Assembly: GCF_000009765.2 (NCBI RefSeq)
Contig: NC_003155.5
Location: forward strand, 7,936,001-8,000,000
Origin: Streptomyces avermitilis MA-4680 = NBRC 14893
GTDB lineage: Bacteria; Actinomycetota; Actinomycetes; Streptomycetales; Streptomycetaceae
DNA: 64,000 nucleotides
Direction: 5' to 3'
Below, in pieces: positions 16,817-25,109 of the stretch. Within the stretch, counting starts at the first letter, position 1. Every line of letters begins with the position of its first letter. Below the pieces are notes generated by a model that made no database searches, was not told the origin of the DNA, and saw only the letters and a program-made list of their open reading frames with translations. The translations under genes and the position numbers were made by a program.

Positions 16817-18565
16817 TCAGCCCGTGACGACCAGGCCGATGATCTCGTCGTCCGAGAACCAGACACGGATGTCGGGCCGTCCGCCCGCGAAGGCGGTGTG
16901 CACCGCCTGACGGATCTCGGGGGACGGGTTGTTCAGGTTGCGCCAGGCGCCGGCCGCGAACAGCCGGAGCCTGGGCGGGAGTTCACGCGGATACGGCAGC
17001 AGCTCGTCCCAGTACCGCTCGGCCTGGGCCGAGCCGACCGCCTCGGGCAGCAGATGAGTGACCGCCGCCTTGATGTCGGGCCGGTTGCCGATCCGCTGCG
17101 AGGCGGGCCGGCCCGGCGCGTCCTGCTGCGGGGAACCCGTGGCCCGCAGCAGGACGCGGGCACGTTCCGGGGACATCGGCTCCTGGTCGGCCGCCTTCAG
17201 CATGCCTTGCAGCGCGGCCAGGGCGCCGACCACCATCGGGGAGGCGGAAGAGGTCCCGGAGAACGTGTCCGTGTACCAGACGATTTCCTCGGCACCGCCC
17301 TGGAGATCGCCGGGCCGGTCCCAGAAGCCGCCGGTCGTCGTGACCTCGCGTCCCCAGCCCTGCGCGTCCACACGGGCCCCGTAGTTGGAGAACGCGAGCC
17401 GGGAGCGGTCCGGGCCGTGATCACGGCCGTGGGTGCCGGGCGGAGGGGCGCCCGCGCCGACCAGGACCGCGCCGGAGGACCGGTGGGAGGGGTTGAACGG
17501 GTTGCGCCACCACGTGGGGAACTCGTCGGGGCGGCGCTCGTACGCCGCGTCGTCGAGGGACTCGCCACCGTTGCCGGCGGCCTCCACCACGATGACGCCC
17601 TTCGCGGTCGCGTACCGGATGGCCGCGAAGTCGTCCGGCCACCACTCGAGCGCGAGGTAGCCCCGCTGGTCGTCGCGCTGTTCGTAGTCGAACCGCGGTC
17701 CCGGGCGATGGAGTTCGACCAGGACGACGTCGCCGGGGCCGAGCCGGTCGGCCGCCGCGTGGATCGCGGCAGCCGTACCGATGCCCTGGAAGGACGCGGC
17801 GGCGGTCACGGCGTCCGGCACGATGCCGGTGACGCCCCGCTCATTGCGGTCGCCGCCGATCACTCCGATGACGGCCGTGCCGTGGTTGCGCCAGGCGAGG
17901 TCGGTCAGCGGGGTGCCGACGACGACACCGGCGAGCTTGGCGGCCAGATCCTCGTGCCCCAACTGCCAGGCGCCCTCGACGTCGATCACCGTCACGTCCT
18001 GCCCCGAGCCGCCGGGCCGCTGCCATGCCCAGTGGGCGTCGATCCCCTCGGGCGCGGGCCGCAGATAGCCCTGGCGGCTGCCGAAGTCGGGGGTGACGGG
18101 CGTGCCTTCCTTCAGCCGCCGGCTGTCGTCGGCGCTCTCTCCGGTCGGCCTGCCGGAGCCGGTGGAGGCGGGCACGGCGCCCGGTTTCACATACGCCGTG
18201 TCGACCTCCGGAAGTGCGGCGATGCGTGCGCGCAGTTCCTGGGCGCGGCTCCGCACACCGCGCACCCGGTAGAAGAGTCCGAGGTCGGGCACGTTCTCGA
18301 CGCCCGTGGTCATGGACTGCTGGAGTCGCTCCTCGCTGCCGAACAGCGGTTCGAGCGCGAGCTGTTCGTCACTGAGGAACATGTTGAGGGCCGATACGTC
18401 GGCGCCCACCGCCGAGCGGACGCCGTCGGCCCGGGCGCGCAGCCGCGCCTCCGGACGGGCGACGACGATCAGCTCGTGCTCGGCTCCTCGATAGGTGAAT
18501 CCCGCTCCGTCGGGCCCCGGCCCGGACGCTCCCGGGCCCTGCGCCGGCTGTCCCTGGTCGGTCAT
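16817..18565 (-). CDS. Cytoplasmic subtilisin-like (S8) serine protease
   Basis: A 582-residue peptidase of the subtilase family. Catalytic residues are visible: Asp195 in VTVIDVEGAW, His228 in NHGTAVIGV, oxyanion Asn332 in EAAGNGG and Ser439 in FSGTSSASP. Unlike secreted subtilisins there is no signal peptide and no recognisable inhibitor propeptide. The N-terminal 150 residues (ELIVVARPEARLRARADGV) form an unrecognised domain, and the C-terminal 50 residues form a module shared with the glutamine-rich neighbour. The start at 18565 follows GAAGGGAG. The protease could process or be recruited by its partner protein; this is inference. An inverted repeat lies about 170 bases upstream. Confidence 0.88.
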   Translation of the reverse strand: MTDQGQPAQGPGASGPGPDGAGFTYRGAEHELIVVARPEARLRARADGVRSAVGADVSALNMFLSDEQLALEPLFGSEERLQQSMTTGVENVPDLGLFYRVRGVRSRAQELRARIAALPEVDTAYVKPGAVPASTGSGRPTGESADDSRRLKEGTPVTPDFGSRQGYLRPAPEGIDAHWAWQRPGGSGQDVTVIDVEGAWQLGHEDLAAKLAGVVVGTPLTDLAWRNHGTAVIGVIGGDRNERGVTGIVPDAVTAAASFQGIGTAAAIHAAADRLGPGDVVLVELHRPGPRFDYEQRDDQRGYLALEWWPDDFAAIRYATAKGVIVVEAAGNGGESLDDAAYERRPDEFPTWWRNPFNPSHRSSGAVLVGAGAPPPGTHGRDHGPDRSRLAFSNYGARVDAQGWGREVTTTGGFWDRPGDLQGGAEEIVWYTDTFSGTSSASPMVVGALAALQGMLKAADQEPMSPERARVLLRATGSPQQDAPGRPASQRIGNRPDIKAAVTHLLPEAVGSAQAERYWDELLPYPRELPPRLRLFAAGAWRNLNNPSPEIRQAVHTAFAGGRPDIRVWFSDDEIIGLVVTG

Positions 18566-18733
18566 CGCGTGTGCCGCTCCCTTCGGTCCGTGCTGCGGGT
18601 GCCAAGTAGCGGACGGCGCGGATGACTTGCCCCCTTCCGGGGCGCCGCGGCCGGCTTTCGTGGTCCGGCCCGGAACCGCGCCTTCGACGCACAACCTGGC
18701 ACGCCCGTGCCGTCCAGTCCAGCCCGATTTCGC

Positions 18734-18756
18734 CAACTTGGTTTGGAAACAAGTTG
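18734..18756. promoter_or_regulatory. Inverted repeat upstream of the S8 protease
   Basis: The arms CAACTTG (18734-18740) and CAAGTTG (18750-18756) are a perfect 7-bp dyad with a 9-nt A/T-rich spacer, unusual in this GC-rich DNA. It sits 169 bases before the protease start in a 391-bp gap and may be an operator or part of a promoter. No regulator is assigned. Confidence 0.4.
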
Positions 18757-18869
18757 AATGGGGAAACCTGTGCAATCCGACTGGAAAGAGGTGTCACGCA
18801 GCAATCCGGCCGAATGCTGCCGAGATGCGTGTCATATGACGGTGCCCGAGCGGCCGTTGGCGCGACGGG

Positions 18870-18959
18870 GCGGTTGCAGCCGAAGCGGCGGTTGCGGGCG
18901 AAGTGGCGGATGCGTGCGAAGGAGCGATCGCATGCGAAGGGGTGATCGCATGCGAAGGG
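18870..18959. repeat. Five imperfect 18-bp tandem repeats
   Basis: Five head-to-tail copies with an 18-bp period start at 18870, 18888, 18906, 18924 and 18942. The last two read GCGATCGCATGCGAAGGG and GTGATCGCATGCGAAGGG. The copies become more alike toward the right end. They lie in the non-coding gap between PAC2 and the protease gene, directly before a terminator. A minus-strand frame through them would encode SHAITP-like hexapeptides, but no convincing gene is present. Confidence 0.85.
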
Positions 18960-18985
18960 GCGGTGCGCCGTGTGCGCACCGCCCC
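18957..18985 (-). terminator. Terminator of the PAC2 gene
   Basis: An 11-bp perfect stem (18957-18967 with 18975-18985, GGGGCGGTGCG) and a 7-nt loop lie 16 bases beyond the PAC2 stop codon. Confidence 0.75.
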
Positions 18986-19000
18986 CTCGGTGGTCGTGGT

Positions 19001-20005
19001 TCAGTCCTCCGACGAGTCGTCGGACCCCTCGTCGGCCGGGCCGTCGTCCTCGGCCTCCGGCTTCGGCGGCTTCGGTGGCCGCGTACGGCCGCCGGGGGCG
19101 TCCCGCAGATACGAGGTGCCGTCGCTGCCGTCCGCCGTGGCGTGTCCGCCGGCCGCCGGTCCGCCGCCGTCCCTGCGCCGCAGGTATCGCTCGAACTCGC
19201 GGGCGATCGCCTCGCCCGACGCCTCGGGCAGCTCGGCGGTGTCCCGGGCCTCCTCCAGCGACTGCACGTACTCGGCGACCTCGCTGTCCTCGGCGGCCAG
19301 CTGGTCCACGCCCACCTGCCACGCACGCGCGTCCTCGGGCAGCTCGCCCAGCGGAATGCGTACGTCGATCAGGTCCTCCAGGCGGTTGAGGAGGGCCAGT
19401 GTCGCCTTCGGGTTCGGTGGCTGCGACACGTAGTGCGGCACGGCCGCCCACAGCGACACGGCCGGGACGCCCGCGTGGGTGCACGCCTCCTGGAGGATGC
19501 CGACGATGCCCGTGGGGCCCTCGTACTTGGTCTCCTCCAGGTCCATCGTGCGGGCCAGGTCCGGGTCGGACGTGACGCCGCTGACCGGGACCGGGCGGGT
19601 GTGCGGGGTGTCGCCGAGCAGGGCGCCCAGGACGACGACCAGCTCCACGCCCAGTTCGTGGGCGAACGCCAGCAGCTCGTTGCAGAACGAGCGCCAGCGC
19701 ATCGACGGCTCGATGCCCCGCACCAGCACCAGGTCACGCGGCTTCTCCCCGCCGACGCGCACCACCGAGAGGCGGGTCGTCGGCCAGGTGATCTTGCGCA
19801 CGCCGCCGTCCAGCCACACGGTGGGGCGGTTGACCTGGAAGTCGTAGTAGTCCTCGGCGTCGAGCGCCGCGAACACCTCGCCCTTCCACTCCCTGTCCAG
19901 ATGTGCGACCGCGGTGGAGGCGGCGTCGCCGGCGTCGTTCCAGCCCTCGAACGCGGCCACCATGACCGGGTCGATCAGCTCGGGAACCCCCTCGAGCTCG
20001 ATCAC
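19001..20005 (-). CDS. PAC2 family protein (proteasome assembly chaperone-like fold)
   Basis: A 334-residue cytoplasmic protein of the PAC2 family. The fold is shared with eukaryotic proteasome assembly chaperones and with nucleoside-phosphorylase-like proteins. Family segments include VIELEGVPELIDPVMVAAFEGWNDAGDAAS at the start, LVLVRGIEPSMRWR, VVVLGALLGDTPHTRPVPV and ALWAAVPHYV-type motifs. The last 50 residues are acidic and Pro-rich. GTG at 20005 is chosen because GGAAGGAGG sits 7 bases upstream. The bacterial role is not established; a link to the proteasome encoded 33 kb away is possible but unproven. Confidence 0.88.
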   Translation of the reverse strand: MIELEGVPELIDPVMVAAFEGWNDAGDAASTAVAHLDREWKGEVFAALDAEDYYDFQVNRPTVWLDGGVRKITWPTTRLSVVRVGGEKPRDLVLVRGIEPSMRWRSFCNELLAFAHELGVELVVVLGALLGDTPHTRPVPVSGVTSDPDLARTMDLEETKYEGPTGIVGILQEACTHAGVPAVSLWAAVPHYVSQPPNPKATLALLNRLEDLIDVRIPLGELPEDARAWQVGVDQLAAEDSEVAEYVQSLEEARDTAELPEASGEAIAREFERYLRRRDGGGPAAGGHATADGSDGTSYLRDAPGGRTRPPKPPKPEAEDDGPADEGSDDSSED

Positions 20006-20342
20006 CCAGTGCCTCCTTCCGACGTGCCCTCGCGTACGTCCCAACCTTACGGCGTGCGGCGGGGGCGTCCGCAGCCCCCTTGCACGGGGGAGTGAACGGA
20101 TCACTGCCCCGATAGCCACCCAGGAACACCCCTCATTCATCCGAGCTGTCAGAGATCGAATTCGCTGCCGGCCTGGGCGCCGTTCTGGGGCGACACGGGC
20201 CTCGGAAGCCCGTCGGAGGTCCGATGTCCGGCCCGGGGCGGGGCTGTGAGCTGGTGGTACCTCCGCTGTTATGCCGCCTGCCGGTGCCCGAGACCTCCGA
20301 TGGATCCGGAGGGCCGGTGTGCACTCGGCTCGAGGAGGCCGC
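20006..20342. other. Intergenic region, no gene recognised
   Basis: These 337 bases separate the PAC2 start from the end of the FadR-type gene. A small dyad (GGGGGC with GCCCCC) lies upstream of PAC2, and a minus-strand TAAGGT could be its -10 element. Otherwise I see no convincing coding frame, RNA or repeat. It marks the edge of the methionine-salvage island. Confidence 0.5.
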
Positions 20343-21014
20343 CTACAGGGTGCTGCGCAGCCACTGCTCCACGCTCGCGATGTGCACCGTCGCCCACGAC
20401 CGCGCCGCCTCCGCGTCCCGGTCGCGCAGGGCGGTCAGGATCGCGCGGTGCTCGTGCAGGGTCCGGCTGACCGCGTCCTCCTGCGTCAGGCCGCGCCAGA
20501 TCCTGGCCCGGGTGGTGGGCCCGGACAGCCCGTCGAGCAGCGAGCACAGCACCGAGTTCCCGGAACTCTGCACGATGCCCCGGTGGAACTCGAGGTCGCA
20601 GGCGACGAGTTCCTCCACGGAGGGTGCCGCGCCCAGCGCGTCCAACTGGGAGGTGAGCGCGTCCAGTTGCCGCTCGCTGATGCGCGACGCGGCCATCGCC
20701 GTCGCCGCCGGCTCCAGGATGCGGCGCACGGCGAGGAACTCCAGGACCGTGTCGTCGCGGTGGAAGTCGACGACGAAACTCAGCGCCTCGAGCAGGAGTT
20801 GGGGATCCAGGCTCGTCACATACGTGCCGTCGCCCTGCCGCACGTCCAGGATGCGGATCAGCGACAGGGCGCGCACCGCCTCGCGCAAGGAGTTGCGGGA
20901 CAGCCCGAGTTCGGCGGCGAGTTCGCTCTCCTTGGGCAACCGGTCGCCGGGACGCAGCGCGCCGGAGACGATCATTCCCTTGATCTTCTCGATCGCCTCA
21001 TCGGTGACTGCCAT
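20343..21014 (-). CDS. FadR/GntR family transcriptional regulator
   Basis: A 223-residue repressor-type regulator. It has an N-terminal winged helix (about 5-70, with LRPGDRLPKESELAAELGLS and the recognition segment RNSLREAVRALSL) and an FCD ligand-binding domain (about 85-215, metal ligands in CDLEFHRGI and the HEHRAIL histidines). The ATG at 21014 has GGGAGG 7 bases upstream; an ATG 27 bases earlier is less likely. It follows the deaminase-phosphorylase-transporter operon on the same strand after a gap of 86 bp, so it may be co-transcribed and control it. The effector is unknown. Confidence 0.9.
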   Translation of the reverse strand: MAVTDEAIEKIKGMIVSGALRPGDRLPKESELAAELGLSRNSLREAVRALSLIRILDVRQGDGTYVTSLDPQLLLEALSFVVDFHRDDTVLEFLAVRRILEPAATAMAASRISERQLDALTSQLDALGAAPSVEELVACDLEFHRGIVQSSGNSVLCSLLDGLSGPTTRARIWRGLTQEDAVSRTLHEHRAILTALRDRDAEAARSWATVHIASVEQWLRSTL

Positions 21015-21100
21015 GGCGGGGCCTCCCTGTCGCTCAGACATCCGATGACTCGGCCCATTATGGGGGTTCAGCAGGCTGAACGGGACGGGAAGTCCTCAGC

Positions 21101-22399
21101 TCAGGCAAGCGCGCCGAGTTCGGCCAGCGCGGCCGCCTCGTCGAGCGAGGTGAGTGTACGGCCGCGCATCAGGATCCTGCCGTCGACCACGGTGTCCCGT
21201 ACGTCCGGCGCATGCGCGGCGTACGCGAGCAGGGACCACGGGTCGTGCGGTGGGCACAGATGCGGCCGGCCGAGGTCGAGCACGATGAGGTCGGCGCGCT
21301 TGCCCGCCTCCAGCGAGCCCAGGTGATCACCGAGCCCCAGCGCGCGGGCCCCCTCGATGGTGGCCATCCGTACGGCCTGCTCGGCGCCCACCGCGGTGGG
21401 GTCGCCGCCCGCCTTGTGCACCAGGGCGGCCTGCCGCAAAGCACCCAGCACGTCCAGCGTGTTGGAGCTGACGGCTCCGTCCGTGCCCAGCCCGACGGTG
21501 ACACCCGCGCTGAGCAGCCGCGGCACCGGTGCGATCCCGCAGCCCAGCTTGAGGTTCGACACCGGACAGTGCGCGACCGAGGTGCCGGTGCGGGCCAGCG
21601 CCGCGATCTCGGGACCCGTCAGATCGACGGCGTGCGCGAGCAGCACATCGGGCCCGAGCAGCCCGAGCGAGTCGAGCAGTTCCACCGGACGCTTGCCGTG
21701 ACGCACCTCGACGGTGGCGACCTCGGTCGCGTTCTCGGCCGCGTGAAGGTGCAGCAGCGCCCCGAACTCCCGGGCCAGCGCGGCGATGTCGAGGAGCTGC
21801 CCGGGAGAGAGGGTGTAGGTCGAGTGGGCGAAGAGGACCGGGCGCGTGCCGGGCCGGTGCGCGCGGTCGGCCAGGTCGCGCCGCGCCCACGCCAGTCGGT
21901 CCTCGTACGCGATGCCGTCGGCCGGATCCGGTACGTCCATGAAGGTGGGGCCGGTGTGCAGCCGCCAGCCCGACTCCCGCGCCGCACGCTCGGCCGCCTC
22001 GTGGAACCAGTACATGTCCAGCGCGGACGTCACCCCGGCCCGTACGCTCTCGGCGACCGCGACCCGTACGGCCGCCGCCACGTTCTTCGGCGACAGCAGC
22101 TCGGCCTCCCACTTCAGCATCCGCTCCAGGAAGCGCTGGAGCGTGACGTCGTCCGCGCGGCCGCGCAGCAGCGTCATCGCCAGATGCGTATGGGTGTTGA
22201 CGAGGCCGGGCAGCACGAGACAGCCCTCGGCGTCGATGTCCTCGGCCGCCGCGTACCGCGTCCGCAGCTCCTGGGCGGGCCCCACCGCGAGGATCTCCCC
22301 GGCGCGGACGGCGACCGCCCCGTCCCGTACGAGGGTTCCGGCCTCGTCCACGGTCAGCACGTCACCGCCGTGCACCAGCAGATCGACGGTCTCGCTCAT
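21101..22399 (-). CDS. Amidohydrolase, probable methylthioadenosine/S-adenosylhomocysteine-type deaminase
   Basis: A 432-residue metal-dependent deaminase of the TrzN/SsnA/MtaD group. The metal motif is NTHTHLAMTLLRG near residue 70. Further ligands are the histidine in LHLHAAEN, the general acid Glu next to it, HCPVSNLKLGCG and the Asp in GLGTDGAVSSN. NTHTHxAMTLLRG is the pattern of MTA/SAH deaminases. It could turn methylthioadenosine into methylthioinosine, which the overlapping phosphorylase would then cleave. Its ATG overlaps the stop of that phosphorylase (ATGA). Other adenine- or guanine-type nucleosides are possible substrates. Confidence 0.8.
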   Translation of the reverse strand: MSETVDLLVHGGDVLTVDEAGTLVRDGAVAVRAGEILAVGPAQELRTRYAAAEDIDAEGCLVLPGLVNTHTHLAMTLLRGRADDVTLQRFLERMLKWEAELLSPKNVAAAVRVAVAESVRAGVTSALDMYWFHEAAERAARESGWRLHTGPTFMDVPDPADGIAYEDRLAWARRDLADRAHRPGTRPVLFAHSTYTLSPGQLLDIAALAREFGALLHLHAAENATEVATVEVRHGKRPVELLDSLGLLGPDVLLAHAVDLTGPEIAALARTGTSVAHCPVSNLKLGCGIAPVPRLLSAGVTVGLGTDGAVSSNTLDVLGALRQAALVHKAGGDPTAVGAEQAVRMATIEGARALGLGDHLGSLEAGKRADLIVLDLGRPHLCPPHDPWSLLAYAAHAPDVRDTVVDGRILMRGRTLTSLDEAAALAELGALA

Positions 22400-23184
22400 G
22401 CGGTGTACTCCTCGGTCCCCTCGGTCCCGGCGGCACCCTGCGCCAGCAGCCGCAGCGCCTCCAGCGACACGACCGCGCCGCGTTCCACGCCCGCCGCCAC
22501 CACGTCCCGGTGCGGGTCGTAGGCGCCCGTCGTCAGCAGTGCGTCCTCGTCGACCAGTTCGTCGGCGTTCGCGCCGTCCACCACGAGCACCCCGCCCGCG
22601 ACGAGACCGCGCAGCGAGGCCGTCACGAGCAGCGCGGACAGCTCCATCTCGATCGCGGCGAGCCCGGCCCGGGCGTAGCCGTCGAGCGGGATGAGGCCGG
22701 GCTGGAAGGCGGCCCGGGTCCACACGATGCCCCGGTGGTGCGGGGCACCCGTCTCGCGGGCGGCGCGCTGGAGGGCGAGTACCGCCTCCGGCGCGGACAC
22801 GGCCGGGTACGCGGCCGGCAGCAGCTGCTGTGTCACGCCGTCGTCGCGCACGGCCGCCTCGGCGATGACGAGGTCGCCGTCGCCGATCCCGGGCTTCATC
22901 GCGCCCGCCGTGCCGAACCGCACAAACGTGCGGACCCCCGCGTCCGCCAGCTCCTGGAACAGCAGGATCGCGCCGGGACCGCCCACCCCGTGCGAGGCGA
23001 CCGTGACCGGCAGACCCTTCCAGGCCCCGCGGAACACCCGGTACTCGCGGTGGTACGAGACCTCTTCGGCACCGTCGAGCAGTGCGGCGACGGCCGCGGC
23101 GCGCGCCGGGTCGCCGACGACCACGGCGTACGGGGGCAGCCCGGTGCGGGGTATGCGGGTGACGGGCAGCAGGTCCTGCGTCAT
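22396..23184 (-). CDS. Nucleoside phosphorylase (PNP/UDP family)
   Basis: A 262-residue member of nucleoside phosphorylase family 1. Visible features are VVGDPARAAAV (phosphate-binding start), YRVFRGAWKG, SHGVGGPGA, FVRFGTAGAMK, and the ribose-binding AIEMELSALL (the E-M-E motif). The position of the purine-contacting Asp reads DGANADEL, unlike standard adenosine phosphorylases, so the base specificity is open. Inosine-like nucleosides such as methylthioinosine are suggested by the coupled deaminase. The 4-base overlaps with both flanking genes make a tight operon. Confidence 0.85.
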   Translation of the reverse strand: MTQDLLPVTRIPRTGLPPYAVVVGDPARAAAVAALLDGAEEVSYHREYRVFRGAWKGLPVTVASHGVGGPGAILLFQELADAGVRTFVRFGTAGAMKPGIGDGDLVIAEAAVRDDGVTQQLLPAAYPAVSAPEAVLALQRAARETGAPHHRGIVWTRAAFQPGLIPLDGYARAGLAAIEMELSALLVTASLRGLVAGGVLVVDGANADELVDEDALLTTGAYDPHRDVVAAGVERGAVVSLEALRLLAQGAAGTEGTEEYTA

Positions 23185-24047
23185 GAGGTGGCTCCAGTGG
23201 CACGGATACGGCGACGGCGGCGGGCCGTCGTGAGGAAGAGGGCGCCGAGGGTGACGACGTACGGCGCGGCGTCGGTCGCCTGCTGCGGCAGGCCGAGGCC
23301 CTGAAGGCGGAAGCCGGCCGCCTCGGCGACGCCGAACAGCAGTGCGGCGAGCAGGACCCCGAGCGGCAGCGCACGGCCCAGCATGACCGCGACGACCGCG
23401 ATCCAGCCGCGTCCCGCCGTCATGTTCTCGGAGAACAACGTCACGTTGCCGAGGGCGAGTTGGGCCCCGGCGAGCCCGCACAGCACACCCGACACGAGCA
23501 CGGCCGCGTACTGGTACTTCGCCGGGCTCACCCCGAGTGTGGCCGCCGCGTCCGGAGCCTCGCCGACTCCGCGCAGCCGCAGACCCCACCCATGCCGGGA
23601 CAGCATCAGCGCGGCCACGCCGACCGCCGCCCAGGCGAGGTAGGCGAGCGGCGAGAAGCCGCCGACCAGCGGCAGCCCGGCCAGTGACGGATCGTCGAAA
23701 GTGCCCTGCACACCGAAGACCGTACGCAGCAGGAAGCCGGTCAGACCCACGGCCAGGAGATTCATGGCGATGCCGAGGACCACCGCGTCCCCGCGCAGCG
23801 TCACCGCGCCGACGGCGAGGATCAGGGAGTATCCGGCGGCGGCGAGTGCCGCGGCCAGGACGCCGAGCCAGGGGCTGCCGGTGAACCAGCTGGTGGCGAC
23901 GGACGTGAAGCAGCCCATCAGCATCATGCCCTCGAGGCCGATGTTGAAGACGCCCGCGCGCTCGCACAGGGCCCCGCCGAGCGCGGCCAGCAGGATGGGC
24001 GTGAGCGCGCGCAGCGCCGACATGAGGAGGTCGGAGTCGAAGAACAT
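23181..24047 (-). CDS. Nucleoside ABC transporter permease (second subunit)
   Basis: A 288-residue membrane protein of the branched-chain amino acid/ribose permease family (BPD_transp_2). It has 8-9 hydrophobic segments and the conserved CERAGVFNIGLEGMMLMG near residue 30, which is typical of the NupQ/YufQ subfamily that pairs with BMP lipoproteins. Its start shares one base with the stop of the upstream permease and its stop overlaps the phosphorylase start. Confidence 0.9.
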   Translation of the reverse strand: MFFDSDLLMSALRALTPILLAALGGALCERAGVFNIGLEGMMLMGCFTSVATSWFTGSPWLGVLAAALAAAGYSLILAVGAVTLRGDAVVLGIAMNLLAVGLTGFLLRTVFGVQGTFDDPSLAGLPLVGGFSPLAYLAWAAVGVAALMLSRHGWGLRLRGVGEAPDAAATLGVSPAKYQYAAVLVSGVLCGLAGAQLALGNVTLFSENMTAGRGWIAVVAVMLGRALPLGVLLAALLFGVAEAAGFRLQGLGLPQQATDAAPYVVTLGALFLTTARRRRRIRATGATS

Positions 24048-25108
24048 CAGGCGAACTCCCCTTGTGCGGACGGCTTCTCGCGCCCTCGCCGGAACCGCGA
24101 GAACCGCGGGAACCGCAGCCGGGCCGCCAGGAACACGATGACGATGGCCTGGAGGACCTGGGTCAGCTCGCGCGGCACCTCGGTCGTCCGTTCCATCGAG
24201 AGCCCGCCGACCTGGAGGACGGCGAAGAAGAACGACGCGACCACCGTGCCCAGCGGGGCCGCCCCCGCCAGCAGCGCGGCGGTCAGGCCCGTCCAGGTGT
24301 GGCCGGGAGCGGTGAGCGAGCCGTCGACGAAGCGGTACGGGAAGCTCAGCACGCCGATCGAGCCGACGAGTCCGGCCAGCGCGCCCGAGACCGCCATCAG
24401 ACGGAGCGTCAGACCCTTCCGCTCGATGCCCGCATACGCGGCGAAGCGGGAGTTCAGGCCGGTCATCCGGACCTCGTAGCCGATCGCCGTGCGCCGGTCC
24501 GCGAACCAGTACGCGGCCGCCGCGAGCGCCACCAGGACCAGCCCGACGGTCACGGTCGACCCGCCGAAGGCGGGCAGCGCGACCCCGTCGGGCAGCTGAC
24601 GGGTCTGGGGGAGGCTGGAGCCGGGTTCCTTGAGCGGATAACGGGCCAGGTACGAGGCGAACGACGCCGCCGGATAGCTCAGAAGCAGGCTGCTGACCAG
24701 GAGCGGAACCCCGAGGTGGTTCTCGCACAGGGCGGCCAGGGCCGCGTAGCCGGCGCCTGCCGCCATGCCGGCGAAGAGGGCGAGCACGACGGTGAGCGGG
24801 GCGGGCAGCGGCGCGTACAGGCCGGTGACCGCCGCGGCGATCCCGCCGAGCACCAGCTGGCCGTCCCCGCCCAGGTTGATGAGCCCGGCACGCAGCGGGA
24901 TCGCCAGCGCGAGCGCCATGCCGAGGACGCTGGTGCCGGTGCTCAGGGTCGAGCCGATGCCGTCCGCGCCGAGCGAGCCGCCGATGACCGCGCCGTAGGC
25001 GGCGACCGGGTCGGCGCCCGTGCCCACGAGGAACAGCGCGCCGATGACGACTCCGGCGAGAATCGAGAAGGCGACGGGGGAGCGCAGGGCCCCGGTGATG
25101 CGGTTCAT
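24047..25108 (-). CDS. Nucleoside ABC transporter permease (first subunit)
   Basis: A 353-residue BPD_transp_2 family permease with about nine membrane segments and the family motif IPLRAGLINLGGDGQLVLG near residue 75. The C-terminus is basic and cytoplasmic (RFPRFSRFRRGREK). Its ATG at 25108 is one base after the stop codon of the ATPase gene. With the other permease it forms the channel of a BmpA-type purine nucleoside importer. Confidence 0.9.
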   Translation of the reverse strand: MNRITGALRSPVAFSILAGVVIGALFLVGTGADPVAAYGAVIGGSLGADGIGSTLSTGTSVLGMALALAIPLRAGLINLGGDGQLVLGGIAAAVTGLYAPLPAPLTVVLALFAGMAAGAGYAALAALCENHLGVPLLVSSLLLSYPAASFASYLARYPLKEPGSSLPQTRQLPDGVALPAFGGSTVTVGLVLVALAAAAYWFADRRTAIGYEVRMTGLNSRFAAYAGIERKGLTLRLMAVSGALAGLVGSIGVLSFPYRFVDGSLTAPGHTWTGLTAALLAGAAPLGTVVASFFFAVLQVGGLSMERTTEVPRELTQVLQAIVIVFLAARLRFPRFSRFRRGREKPSAQGEFA

Positions 25109-25109
25109 G

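Noticed and set aside
16058..18625. An 855-codon plus-strand frame opposite the Q-rich and protease genes
   Set aside because: Its leucine-rich stretch is the reverse complement of the polyglutamine tract, and the opposite strand has an intact catalytic triad.
18794..18979. A 61-codon minus-strand gene over the 18-bp repeats
   Set aside because: The product is only degenerate hexapeptides, no ribosome site is seen, and the frame crosses the PAC2 terminator.
20006..20342. Attachment site or insertion-sequence remnant at the border of the salvage block
   Set aside because: No tRNA gene, integrase, transposase or flanking direct repeat is visible.
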